IMG/VR virus record: IMGVR_UViG_3300025168_016986
Coordinates: 1-39,384 of that record
From: a virus
DNA: 39,384 nucleotides
Strand: one strand, 5' to 3'
Shown here: positions 32,991 through 39,290 of the stretch, piece by piece
Numbering within the stretch: position 1 is the stretch's first letter
Layout of the letters: every line of letters begins with the position of its first letter
Made by a program: the position numbers and the translations under genes
The notes under the pieces: generated by a model
Databases searched by the model: none
Told to the model about the DNA's origin: nothing
The model's input: only the letters and a program-made list of their open reading frames with translations

Positions 32991-33531
32991 TAAAGTAACT
33001 ATGGTGCTTCCAACAGCGAGGTTCATAAAGTTCTGAACCTCCAACTGTTATTTCAGCAATATCTTCTACTTTTTTATGTGTATAATATGCGTCTTGGCCG
33101 CAGACTGTACAGACAGCAGGACACTTTTCAATATGAGTGGCCCATGGAAATAGTGCCTCAATCTCCTCAAATGCCTTTCCAGTCGCAGATAAATCCAAAG
33201 ACGATACTACAATCGTTTTACCTTTTTTAAACAAGTCAGTAAGCACCCAGGACGCTCCAGGTATCATAAAGGCCTCATCTACAGCAATCACATCGTACTC
33301 ATCATGGTGATTTATAAATTGATGAATCTCCATGCCACTATTAACAACCCGAGCAGGCATTGAGGCGCCCGAGTGTGTTGTAATGTTTGTTTCAGAATAG
33401 CGATCGTCAATGCTGGGCTTAAACGCAATAATCTTTCGCTTCTGATATTTATAGCGATCTAAAACCGCAAACAAACGGGTAGTTTTCGATCCAAACATTG
33501 GTCCAGTAAAAATGATGAACTTTGGATTCAT
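32980..33531 (-). CDS. tdk: Thymidine kinase (TK1 type) with a variant Walker A
   Basis: A 183-residue enzyme that phosphorylates thymidine with ATP for the dTTP pool during phage replication. FTGPMFGSKTTRL (8-20) is the P-loop region; note GSK in place of the usual SGK. AVDEAFMI is the Walker B, and KCPAVCTVCG with EPRCWKHH form the zinc-binding lasso. ATG 33531 is chosen because AGGG precedes it; the longer frame upstream runs into the tRNA-Gly gene and its translation (about 19 residues) is a shadow of the tRNA. It directly follows the tRNA pair. Confidence 0.9.
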   Translation of the reverse strand: MNPKFIIFTGPMFGSKTTRLFAVLDRYKYQKRKIIAFKPSIDDRYSETNITTHSGASMPARVVNSGMEIHQFINHHDEYDVIAVDEAFMIPGASWVLTDLFKKGKTIVVSSLDLSATGKAFEEIEALFPWATHIEKCPAVCTVCGQDAYYTHKKVEDIAEITVGGSELYEPRCWKHHSYFNDV

Positions 33532-33543
33532 GGTGCCCTTATA

Positions 33544-33618
33544 TGGAGCGAGTGACTGGATTCGAACCAGCGACCGCCACGTTGGCAACGTGGGGCTCTA
33601 CCACTGAGCTACACTCGC
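33544..33618 (-). tRNA. tRNA-Gly(GCC)
   Basis: The minus strand folds as a full cloverleaf: acceptor GCGAGTG/CACTCGC, D-arm GCTC/GAGC, anticodon stem CCACG/CGTGG with loop TTGCCAA, and T-loop TTCGAAT. The anticodon is GCC. CCA is encoded (33546-33544). The 3' end lies 12 bases before the thymidine kinase start. Confidence 0.93.
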
Positions 33619-33619
33619 C

Positions 33620-33695
33620 TGGAGCCACTTATAGGAGTCGAACCTACGACCTGCTGATTACAAATCAGCTGCTCTACCAACTGAGCTAAAGTGGC
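33620..33695 (-). tRNA. tRNA-Thr(TGT)
   Basis: On the minus strand: acceptor GCCACTT/AAGTGGC, D-arm GCTC/GAGC, anticodon stem GCTGA/TCAGC with loop TTTGTAA, T-arm GTAGG/CCTAT and loop TTCGACT. Anticodon TGT reads threonine codons. CCA is encoded. Only one base separates it from tRNA-Gly, so both are probably processed from one transcript. Confidence 0.93.
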
Positions 33696-33701
33696 GAAAG
33701 A

Positions 33702-33732
33702 ACCGGTTTTTTAGCGTCCAAGGAAAACCGGT
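33702..33732 (-). repeat. Inverted repeat upstream of the tRNA pair
   Basis: Two nine-base arms, ACCGGTTTT and AAAACCGGT, separated by 13 bases, can form a hairpin in the RNA. The arm is followed on the minus strand by TTCTTTC, only a weak U-run, so it is a poor intrinsic terminator. It may protect or space the tRNA precursor. Confidence 0.55.
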
Positions 33733-33738
33733 AAACCC

Positions 33739-33761
33739 CTGCCTACGTAAGGATCAGGCAG
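33739..33761 (-). repeat. Second small inverted repeat in the same gap
   Basis: Six-base perfect arms CTGCCT and AGGCAG enclose 11 bases. It lies between the lipoprotein stop and the repeat at 33702-33732. Together they occupy most of the 82-base gap before tRNA-Thr. No U-run follows. Confidence 0.4.
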
Positions 33762-33777
33762 CCACCTATTGTTATTA

Positions 33778-34002
33778 TTAGTCCGACGATACAGCGGATT
33801 CGCTACTGGTACTGGTGGTATCAGTAGTCTTTGCGGGGGTTGTAGGCGTAGTGCCTTCGGTAGTAGTTGTAGTTGTCTCAGTAACGGTGGTTTCCGTTTC
33901 AACGACGTCTGTTGTAGTTTCTGTTGTTTCTGTGGTGTTGTCGGTTGTTTCTTCTGTCTCGGCACAACCAACCAATACAGCCAACGCAATAATCGCTCTC
34001 AT
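33778..34002 (-). CDS. Thr/Glu-rich small lipoprotein
   Basis: A 74-residue protein from ATG 34002, preceded by AGGAG. It has a signal peptide ending LVGC (10-13), an acceptable lipobox, so Cys13 would be lipidated. The rest is almost purely Thr, Glu, Val, Ser and Ala (for example TTETTETTTDVVETETT), a flexible low-complexity chain. An ATG-like start far upstream in the same frame has no ribosome binding site and would overlap the neighbour. A surface or periplasmic tether, perhaps linked to superinfection control, is a guess. Confidence 0.75.
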   Translation of the reverse strand: MRAIIALAVLVGCAETEETTDNTTETTETTTDVVETETTVTETTTTTTEGTTPTTPAKTTDTTSTSSESAVSSD

Positions 34003-34012
34003 AATTTCTCCT

Positions 34013-34486
34013 CTAGTTAAGCGTAATAGTTCCATTTTCGGTAGGAACAGATACCGTCCAAGAGCCGACAAATGGCGACTCCATAATAAGATCATCTACG
34101 GGAATCTTTACTTCTGCAGTGAGAGTGCAAAATCCTCGCTTATGATCATACTTTTCAATTGAAGACTCGATAAAATCGAGATCATAAAAGTTTTCACGAA
34201 TAGTTTCGCTGATAAAATCAGAGAATCCAAAACTCCCTCTCTCGTATTCTTCAAGAAATCCGCCGCTGCGAAGATCTTCAATAATATTAGTACCAAACAA
34301 AGTTGTTACTGTAAGTCCAGGCGTAGCAATAAGTTCTGCAAACTGTTCTACTACGTTGGTATTCGACAAGGCAGTGTCCACCTCGTCTTCGTTCATAAGA
34401 AACACATCTGTTCCTTCACTGTATGTAAGAGTAGCCATGGCGTTTGGTGCCGTGCGCATGCTCTTTAGCTTTTGAGTAAATGACAT
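34013..34486 (-). CDS. Hypothetical protein
   Basis: A 157-residue protein with AAAGGAG well placed before ATG 34486. It is acidic, with beta-strand-rich segments at the C-terminus (TLTAEVKIPVDDL, GSWTVSVPTENGTITLN). The middle, LRSGGFLEEYERGSFGFSDF, is Gly/Phe-rich. No enzyme motifs or membrane spans appear. It ends ten bases before the lipoprotein gene, so the two are probably co-expressed. I do not recognise it. Confidence 0.75.
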   Translation of the reverse strand: MSFTQKLKSMRTAPNAMATLTYSEGTDVFLMNEDEVDTALSNTNVVEQFAELIATPGLTVTTLFGTNIIEDLRSGGFLEEYERGSFGFSDFISETIRENFYDLDFIESSIEKYDHKRGFCTLTAEVKIPVDDLIMESPFVGSWTVSVPTENGTITLN

Positions 34487-34693
34487 TTATTCTCCTTTAT
34501 TATATTCTAGCCAATCGAACCAAAAACCAAGCGCAACCATAATATGTATTATAGCCGAACTTGATAACTCTATTATATCATGGTAGTCATTAAGATGCAA
34601 GTGTACATGACCAATAATCCAAAACGGAATCGCAAATTGTTGGGTATACCAAATTAAAGCAAATTTGCTAAACTTATTTATTTTAGCTATCAA
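34487..34693 (-). CDS. Small membrane protein, hypothetical
   Basis: A 68-residue hydrophobic protein with two probable membrane segments (FALIWYTQQFAIPFWIIGHV and SSSAIIHIMVALGFWFDWL). The only start upstream of these is TTG 34693, without a visible ribosome binding site, though the frame begins inside the end of the neighbour (11-base overlap), which can allow reinitiation. His-rich HVHLHLNDYHD lies between the two segments. Function unknown; the start is uncertain. Confidence 0.5.
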   Translation of the reverse strand: MIAKINKFSKFALIWYTQQFAIPFWIIGHVHLHLNDYHDIIELSSSAIIHIMVALGFWFDWLEYNKGE

Positions 34694-34883
34694 CGCGCGT
34701 TGTAAGATACTTTACATCAGTTGCAACGTCGCTCTTAAAGCGACCAAGTTCTCCACGAAGCGTGTGAATATCATCAGACATTGCATTCATTCTGATTAAA
34801 AGTCGTGAAATCTGCTCCTTTTGATTGCTAATCTCTGTCTTAAGCGCCTTGACGGTGCGGGTTTCTGTTGTAGTTGTAGCCAT
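34683..34883 (-). CDS. Small coiled-coil protein
   Basis: A 66-residue protein from ATG 34883, preceded by AAGGAG at seven bases; a longer reading from 34931 would lack such a site and is rejected. After a Thr-rich start (MATTTTETRTV) the chain is a clear heptad-pattern helix (LKTEISNQKEQISRLLIRMN, then SDDIHTLRGELGRFKSDV). It should form a dimer or trimer. Role unknown. Confidence 0.7.
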   Translation of the reverse strand: MATTTTETRTVKALKTEISNQKEQISRLLIRMNAMSDDIHTLRGELGRFKSDVATDVKYLTTRVDS

Positions 34884-34915
34884 TTGTTTCTCCTTATTAA
34901 ATGTACAAAAGTCTT

Positions 34916-35182
34916 TTAGTTTTTTAAGCATTTCTCAATCCACACAACAATGTAGTCATCTTTAGTGGGAGGGGAAATGTTAATTTTAGTATTTTCTGTG
35001 ATATCTAGCGGCATAAGACATGATTTTAAAATCTTAATGGGGATTCGGTATCCTCCCGAGATCCATGCCACTTTTTCTGCTTCACAGTCTGCTTTAATTA
35101 GAAACTTATTCTCACTAGGGTACCAAAAGTTATTGTGACCCTTTTCAGAGATATAGCATACTGTATTCTTCTCAATTCTCAT
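34916..35182 (-). CDS. Hypothetical protein downstream of the HNH gene
   Basis: An 88-residue protein from ATG 35182, which overlaps the HNH stop by 11 bases. A GTG 33 bases upstream is possible but would lie deeper in the neighbour. It contains aromatic and Gly-rich turns (SEKGHNNFWYPSENKF, ISGGYRIPIKIL) suggesting a small beta fold. No motif recognised. Confidence 0.65.
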   Translation of the reverse strand: MRIEKNTVCYISEKGHNNFWYPSENKFLIKADCEAEKVAWISGGYRIPIKILKSCLMPLDITENTKINISPPTKDDYIVVWIEKCLKN

Positions 35183-35675
35183 TTTGTTCCCATAAATAGT
35201 TTTTCCACAAATCACTTATCATTGTAGTAGTTTTCAAAACACTAGTTTTAGGTTTTTTAGGTTTTCTTATTGGTATCATACCACATTCTTTTGGGGTTCT
35301 GCAACCTTTTTTTTGATTACATTTTTTACAAGCTGCGACCAAATTTGTCCATTTATTTTTGCCGCCGCGGCTTTTTGGAATCAGGTGATCAATCGTCAAC
35401 ATCTCTGTTGGTAACTTTTTTGTACAGTATTGACACGTATTTTGATCTCTCCAGATAACATTTTGTCTATTACACATAATGCCGCCAAAACGATATCTTA
35501 CAACATTTTTTAATACAATAACTGCTGGAACTTTAAAAGTTTTTGATGGAGAGTTTATTTCCCGGGCATAAGTTTCGATAGCTTTTGCTTTACCAATGAT
35601 ACACAAAACTAACGCCTCAAGTGCGTCAATAATCTCAATTGGACGATAGGTTGCATCTAGTTTTAATGCTTTCAT
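35172..35675 (-). CDS. HNH endonuclease
   Basis: A 167-residue HNH nuclease. The zinc knuckles CQYC and CKKC surround the catalytic core TIDHLIPKSRGGKNKWTNL, giving the His-Asn-His style ββα-metal site. The N-terminal MKALKLDATYRPIEI is common in this phage group. I set the start at ATG 35675 rather than ATG 35687, because the promoter -10 box ends at 35688 and transcription would begin near 35681. The resulting message would be leaderless or almost so. A role in DNA cleavage, mobility or packaging is possible. Confidence 0.85.
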   Translation of the reverse strand: MKALKLDATYRPIEIIDALEALVLCIIGKAKAIETYAREINSPSKTFKVPAVIVLKNVVRYRFGGIMCNRQNVIWRDQNTCQYCTKKLPTEMLTIDHLIPKSRGGKNKWTNLVAACKKCNQKKGCRTPKECGMIPIRKPKKPKTSVLKTTTMISDLWKNYLWEQNEN

Positions 35676-35687
35676 AGTTTCGTCCAT

Positions 35688-35716
35688 ACTATAACTACTT
35701 TATAAGCAGTTGTCAA
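35688..35716 (-). promoter_or_regulatory. Near-consensus sigma-70 promoter for the HNH gene
   Basis: Minus strand: TTGACA (35716-35711), 17 bases, TATAGT (35693-35688). It shares ACTTGACAACT with the promoter at 30340-30368. It lies so close to the HNH frame that the first ATG falls upstream of the expected transcription start. Confidence 0.75.
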
Positions 35717-35719
35717 GTA

Positions 35720-36220
35720 TTATCTTTCTGAATGTTTTGGTGATGTGCGCACTGGTGGTGCAAGTGATTGTTCAAAATCACGGGCATTTTGTACTAAATC
35801 TGACGAACTAGCTAGTTTTTTATCTCCACCAACTCCCCATAATAATTTTACTCCCATTTCTTCACAAACGGCCTGTTCGGGAGTGTTTGATCTTCCTCGA
35901 TCTCCACCATTTGCAAAAAAAACAGGCTTAAGCCTCCTGATGGCTTCACAAACTGTTCCATCAGTGTCATCAACAGAGTCTACGATAATAACACCTTTAA
36001 TCGAATTTAAAATTTCAGCGCGCTGTTCAAAAGTCATGAACACGAACCCTTTCTTTCTGAACAGCCAGTCATCAGAATTTGCTATAACAATAACATCTCC
36101 AAAATTAGCCGCATCTCTAATCATGCGGATATGGCCTGCATGCACTGGGTCAAAGCCCCCAGACACCATAACTGTTGGTTTTTCATTTTCTTTTTTAAAC
36201 ATATCTTGATGAACTGTCAT
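35720..36220 (-). CDS. HIGH-motif nucleotidyltransferase (RfaE C-domain-like)
   Basis: A 166-residue cytidylyltransferase-family enzyme: SGGFDPVHAGHIRMI (20-34) contains the HxGH nucleotide-binding motif, and SSSDLVQNA is the second (ISSTxI-like) block. Length equals the C-terminal half of HldE/RfaE, which transfers AMP to heptose 1-phosphate; FAD, glycerol phosphate or pantetheine types use the same fold. Given the SIS-HAD fusion and other sugar genes in this window, activation of a sugar phosphate is reasonable but unproven. It follows the small protein at 36222 by one base. Confidence 0.8.
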   Translation of the reverse strand: MTVHQDMFKKENEKPTVMVSGGFDPVHAGHIRMIRDAANFGDVIVIANSDDWLFRKKGFVFMTFEQRAEILNSIKGVIIVDSVDDTDGTVCEAIRRLKPVFFANGGDRGRSNTPEQAVCEEMGVKLLWGVGGDKKLASSSDLVQNARDFEQSLAPPVRTSPKHSER

Positions 36221-36221
36221 T

Positions 36222-36413
36222 CTATTTTCCTTTCTTTGGTTCCGGGAAGTGCTTTTTTACTTTAAATTGTGATCCGCCAGGGCCGCAACGACGAACTCTT
36301 ACTTCCAAAAGCCCACTATCATCAGCGTCTAACATTGCGCAACGTAAACTATTTGCATCAATATAAGTATCAAAAATTTTAACTTTTTGCCACTTCTTGG
36401 GTGTTTTTTCCAT
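36222..36413 (-). CDS. Small basic hypothetical protein
   Basis: A 63-residue protein (MEKTPKKWQKVKIFDTYI) that is Lys/Arg-rich at both ends, with RRCGPGGSQFKVKKHFPEP in the C-terminal half. It is squeezed with four bases to the phosphomannomutase gene and one base to the nucleotidyltransferase, as expected of a real operon member. No domain recognised; nucleic acid binding is possible given the charge. Confidence 0.6.
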   Translation of the reverse strand: MEKTPKKWQKVKIFDTYIDANSLRCAMLDADDSGLLEVRVRRCGPGGSQFKVKKHFPEPKKGK

Positions 36414-36417
36414 TTTT

Positions 36418-37221
36418 TTATGCTCCTAAATCTCTTAAAATATGAAAATCTATAATATCTACTGTTTCTTCTGGTGAGCCTACTTCGAAAGCGCGACCGG
36501 AATCTTTTAGTGCTGAAAAAATCTCATAATCATTTCCTATAGGGCTGCAGCGATCTCCTACAAACCAAAACACCCAACTGGGTCCATCAAAATGGCTTAA
36601 TGCAAATGTCTTGTCCCAACCATTAGGAAAGATGTCGAAAGAAGTATTGCCACCAAGTTTAACTGTTACATCCATTTTAGCAGCAGACAAATATTCGCTT
36701 AACATATCAAGATACTTCTTTCGTATATTGTATAAACCATCCAAAGCTTTGAAAATGTCTCTATCTTCTTGTTGGGCGTTTCTTCCGATTGGGCACCAGT
36801 TTATCATAGAGCCTCTATTCTGTACGAAGTTGCCAGTCAAAGGCAGGTCGTTGTTTTCTTCTATGATTTTTGCCTGATATGTACATAACACATTCATCAG
36901 TTTGTGGAAATCATCTTTTCCAATATGGTCGATCATAAATTCTTTTGACATTGCATTGAAGATTATCTCTTCATCTCCATATGGTACTACATATTCAGTC
37001 CCGTTGCAAGGCAAAAGATGACAGTTTTGGCGAATAATAGGATCTGCTAGCGCTGGCCATAGTTGTTCTTTGATATATTCAAGACCAGAACCGGTGAGAA
37101 ATCCAATTTCTGCATGTCGGCATATTTCTCGTAATGCCTTAAGCATGGCCTTTTGAATCGGCCTTCTCGCTTCAGTTAGAGTTCCGTCTACATCAAATAA
37201 TACAAGGTGTTGTGGATACAT
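36418..37221 (-). CDS. Eukaryotic-type phosphomannomutase (HAD superfamily)
   Basis: A 267-residue protein matching the alpha-PMM (PMM1/2, Sec53) group instead of the usual bacterial ManB. LFDVDGTLTEARR (8-20; nucleophile D10 and acid D12) starts it, TGSGLEYIKEQL follows, then CNGTEYVV, and SFDIFPNGWDKTFAL with FWFVGDRCSPIGNDYEIF near the C-terminus, all typical of PMM. It interconverts mannose 6-phosphate and mannose 1-phosphate, feeding GDP-mannose and so Gmd at 22977-23948. The length is normal (about 250). Confidence 0.88.
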   Translation of the reverse strand: MYPQHLVLFDVDGTLTEARRPIQKAMLKALREICRHAEIGFLTGSGLEYIKEQLWPALADPIIRQNCHLLPCNGTEYVVPYGDEEIIFNAMSKEFMIDHIGKDDFHKLMNVLCTYQAKIIEENNDLPLTGNFVQNRGSMINWCPIGRNAQQEDRDIFKALDGLYNIRKKYLDMLSEYLSAAKMDVTVKLGGNTSFDIFPNGWDKTFALSHFDGPSWVFWFVGDRCSPIGNDYEIFSALKDSGRAFEVGSPEETVDIIDFHILRDLGA

Positions 37222-37458
37222 TTATTCTCCCGGTAATACCCATACATCTGGATGAGGTGAGTCTTTTGGCGCACAATCACATCCAAACACAGACACGGAA
37301 TCCATACGATTGCCATTTGAACTACATGAAGTTTCACATTGAGTAATAACTTCTTGATCAACTTGGCAAGAGTTCACAAATACAATTATAATCACGGTTA
37401 AACAAATGTAAAGGATTCCTTTTGCTATAAAAGATAAATCTGGCAAATCAGGAGGCAT
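37222..37458 (-). CDS. Small cysteine-rich membrane protein
   Basis: A 78-residue protein from ATG 37458, preceded by GAAGG six bases away; longer starts would overlap the upstream gene. A Pro-rich N-terminus is followed by one membrane segment (FIAKGILYICLTVIIIVFV, about 10-28) and a C-terminal tail with several Cys (CQVDQEVITQCETSC, then FGCDCAP) that could form disulfides outside the cytoplasm. Such small membrane/Cys proteins are frequent in phages. No function known. Confidence 0.65.
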   Translation of the reverse strand: MPPDLPDLSFIAKGILYICLTVIIIVFVNSCQVDQEVITQCETSCSSNGNRMDSVSVFGCDCAPKDSPHPDVWVLPGE

Positions 37459-37468
37459 TGGCGGCCTT

Positions 37469-37759
37469 CTATTTGATTTGCCGTAGCCTGATGTATCGTC
37501 CAGTGGTCTCGTCGTAGATGAGTCGTTGTTTGGATATCTCGTCAATTGCATGCTCTCTAAAAACATTAGCCGCAGGCTTCTCTTCCTGCTTCAATGAAGC
37601 TTGATAATCTAGCTCCATCTCATCCAACATACATTGTACCTTATGATTGAGTTCTTGTATTCTATATTTTTTGTTTTTTCTAAATTGTATAAACTTGTAT
37701 CCAAAATATGAAAAAGTAATAGCGTTAATCCCCAAGATTAATAATAAAAAATCTAACAT
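37469..37759 (-). CDS. Small membrane-anchored protein
   Basis: A 96-residue protein with N-terminal membrane segment (MLDFLLLILGINAITFSYFGYKF) and a cytoplasmic or periplasmic helical tail rich in Glu, Gln and Lys (LNHKVQCMLDEMELDYQASL). It lies nine bases behind the vWA lipoprotein gene and ahead of the Cys-rich membrane protein. One could think of a holin or spanin-like unit given the nearby NlpC-like enzyme, but no motif supports this. Confidence 0.65.
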   Translation of the reverse strand: MLDFLLLILGINAITFSYFGYKFIQFRKNKKYRIQELNHKVQCMLDEMELDYQASLKQEEKPAANVFREHAIDEISKQRLIYDETTGRYIRLRQIK

Positions 37760-37768
37760 GTGTTCCCC

Positions 37769-38773
37769 CTATACACCTGTATCGGCCGTATCTCCTTCGT
37801 CTGGAAAATAGCGATACCCGACTTCTACTAAATCATTCCCGCCCGGGATGACCGTAAAGTAAATAGTATTATCTGTTGAAGAGTAATACCAATCGTAATT
37901 TAATGCTCCGTTTATAAAAACTCTGATTGATTCTTCAATTGGCTCATAAGTTAATTCTAAATATTCATAAGGCTCTAGACGAGTTGCTGCATCTATTACG
38001 CCAGCACTCCAATCTTCAGAGCAAATATCAACAATCTGTCCCATAAAATGATTAGTCGCCTCAATATATCTGTCGCCTGTGTTCATATCTGTAGTGTTGC
38101 ACAATGATTCTGCGGGCGGTAGATTAACAATACTTGATAAATATGCGGAGCCGGCGCGCTGGGTCATATACCAAGATATGTACTCATTAACTGAAGGGAA
38201 GTGATCATCACTTTGCTCTTCCTCATCTGATACGAATACCACCAGTAATGCAGAGTCGTGTCGAAGCCAAGTTTGTGCATAAGTATTGTTGACTAAATAT
38301 TCATATGACGCGTCGAAACCCTCTTCTCGATGGCCTCGACCCATATTATTATACATATTTTCTGCATCAACTATGTCATCGCCAGGAACCAGCGGAAACT
38401 GTGACTCTATAGAAGCGGCTCCCGGATCATTAGACATCATAGCCAAGCGCCATCCGCTTTCTGGTAGTGCCAGGAGCATCGCTTCGATGCCTGCCATTAA
38501 CTCGTCAGTATACCTACCCATCGAACCAGATGTATCTATAACCCAGATAATATCCACCCCATCAACTGATTGAGGCTGGGAAAAAGAATCTATCCATATA
38601 AGTCCTGGGTCTGTAGGCACTTCTTCGTACACATAAACAGGAACTTCTATCTCTTCATATACAACTTGTATTCCGGAACCTTCACCAACAAGATGGTAGT
38701 CCATATTAGTCGTGCAGCCTGATAAAACGGCTGCTACAAACACGAGCAGTTGTTTTAATAATTTATGTGCCAT
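37769..38773 (-). CDS. Von Willebrand factor A-domain lipoprotein
   Basis: A 334-residue protein. A signal peptide with lipobox LSGC (17-20) makes it a likely outer membrane or periplasmic lipoprotein. IIWVIDTSGSMG (75-86) is a complete MIDAS metal-binding motif (DxSGS) of vWA domains; VVFVSDEEE later gives the final Asp. vWA domains bind protein ligands through a metal ion. The C-terminus ends in acidic residues and repeated beta strands. A phage-encoded surface adhesion or exclusion protein is plausible. It follows a five-base hairpin-like sequence (CCCTA/TAGGG) that covers its start region. Confidence 0.8.
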   Translation of the reverse strand: MAHKLLKQLLVFVAAVLSGCTTNMDYHLVGEGSGIQVVYEEIEVPVYVYEEVPTDPGLIWIDSFSQPQSVDGVDIIWVIDTSGSMGRYTDELMAGIEAMLLALPESGWRLAMMSNDPGAASIESQFPLVPGDDIVDAENMYNNMGRGHREEGFDASYEYLVNNTYAQTWLRHDSALLVVFVSDEEEQSDDHFPSVNEYISWYMTQRAGSAYLSSIVNLPPAESLCNTTDMNTGDRYIEATNHFMGQIVDICSEDWSAGVIDAATRLEPYEYLELTYEPIEESIRVFINGALNYDWYYSSTDNTIYFTVIPGGNDLVEVGYRYFPDEGDTADTGV

Positions 38774-38828
38774 CCCTATTAGTAGGTAGGGTATGACTTA
38801 CCAAAAACGTCTTATTGATATAATTTTA
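38774..38828 (-). other. Short gap between the NlpC-like and vWA genes
   Basis: These 55 bases hold a small possible hairpin (CCCTA and TAGGG arms) touching the vWA lipoprotein start region. It could occlude ribosome binding, but the stem has only five pairs. No promoter with a good -10/-35 pair was found here. Confidence 0.35.
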
Positions 38829-39290
38829 TTATTTGACGCAAATCATATCATACAAAGTAGCCGGGGAAATTTTAACTCTTTCAAAAATTCGGGCTTTTTT
38901 CCAATCGATCACCCTGCTTACTCTTAAGGCATGCGCGATCCATTCACTACAATACCACCGGCCTCGTTGTTTTATTTTAAATGGCAGTATATGGGATAAA
39001 ATCATTCCCCACCAATCATAACCACACCCTTGAGTTCTTTCAAAAAAATCTTTTATTGTCTGAACTTGTTCTTCATCAACCATTAGCGTTACAAAATCCC
39101 ATTTGTCGGGATCCCATTTTTCGCGGGTTATAGCAGACAACTTTGATGAAGAAAAGGGACCGATTCTTATCCAAGTAACGCCATCGGGCAATATTAATTC
39201 CGTGTGAGAATATGGACTTTTTGTCCACCATCTAACGATTCTATTAAATAAATCGCCCCTGCCTTTATAAAACGCTACTTTTATTTCCAT
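38829..39290 (-). CDS. Permuted NlpC/P60-type (YiiX-like) cysteine hydrolase
   Basis: A 153-residue protein of the permuted papain-like amidase group: SPYSHTELIL (25-34) provides His29 and the acidic Glu31, and RWYCSEWIAHAL (111-122) the catalytic Cys114, in the reversed order of the permuted family. No signal peptide is present. Family members cleave amide bonds, for instance in peptidoglycan peptides or lipid-linked substrates. Start is ATG 39290; an in-frame stop (TAA) lies four codons upstream, so the N-terminus is fixed. A lysis or entry role is possible. Confidence 0.82.
   Translation of the reverse strand: MEIKVAFYKGRGDLFNRIVRWWTKSPYSHTELILPDGVTWIRIGPFSSSKLSAITREKWDPDKWDFVTLMVDEEQVQTIKDFFERTQGCGYDWWGMILSHILPFKIKQRGRWYCSEWIAHALRVSRVIDWKKARIFERVKISPATLYDMICVK

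Noticed and set aside
33446-33453. Second TATAAATA on the minus strand
   Set aside because: Inside thymidine kinase, with no structural gene behind it.
33532-33588. N-terminal extension of thymidine kinase
   Set aside because: The added 19 residues are the translation of the tRNA-Gly 3' half; a good ATG with AGGG lies at 33531.
33711-33989. 92-codon minus-strand frame
   Set aside because: A shadow of the repetitive Thr-rich lipoprotein gene in another frame.
33815-34162. Plus-strand Val/Ser-rich frame
   Set aside because: It is the complement of the low-complexity Thr/Glu codons; composition is an artefact.
34500-34540. TATAAT-like box before the gene at 34013-34486
   Set aside because: No acceptable -35, and transcription from it would begin inside the ribosome binding site.
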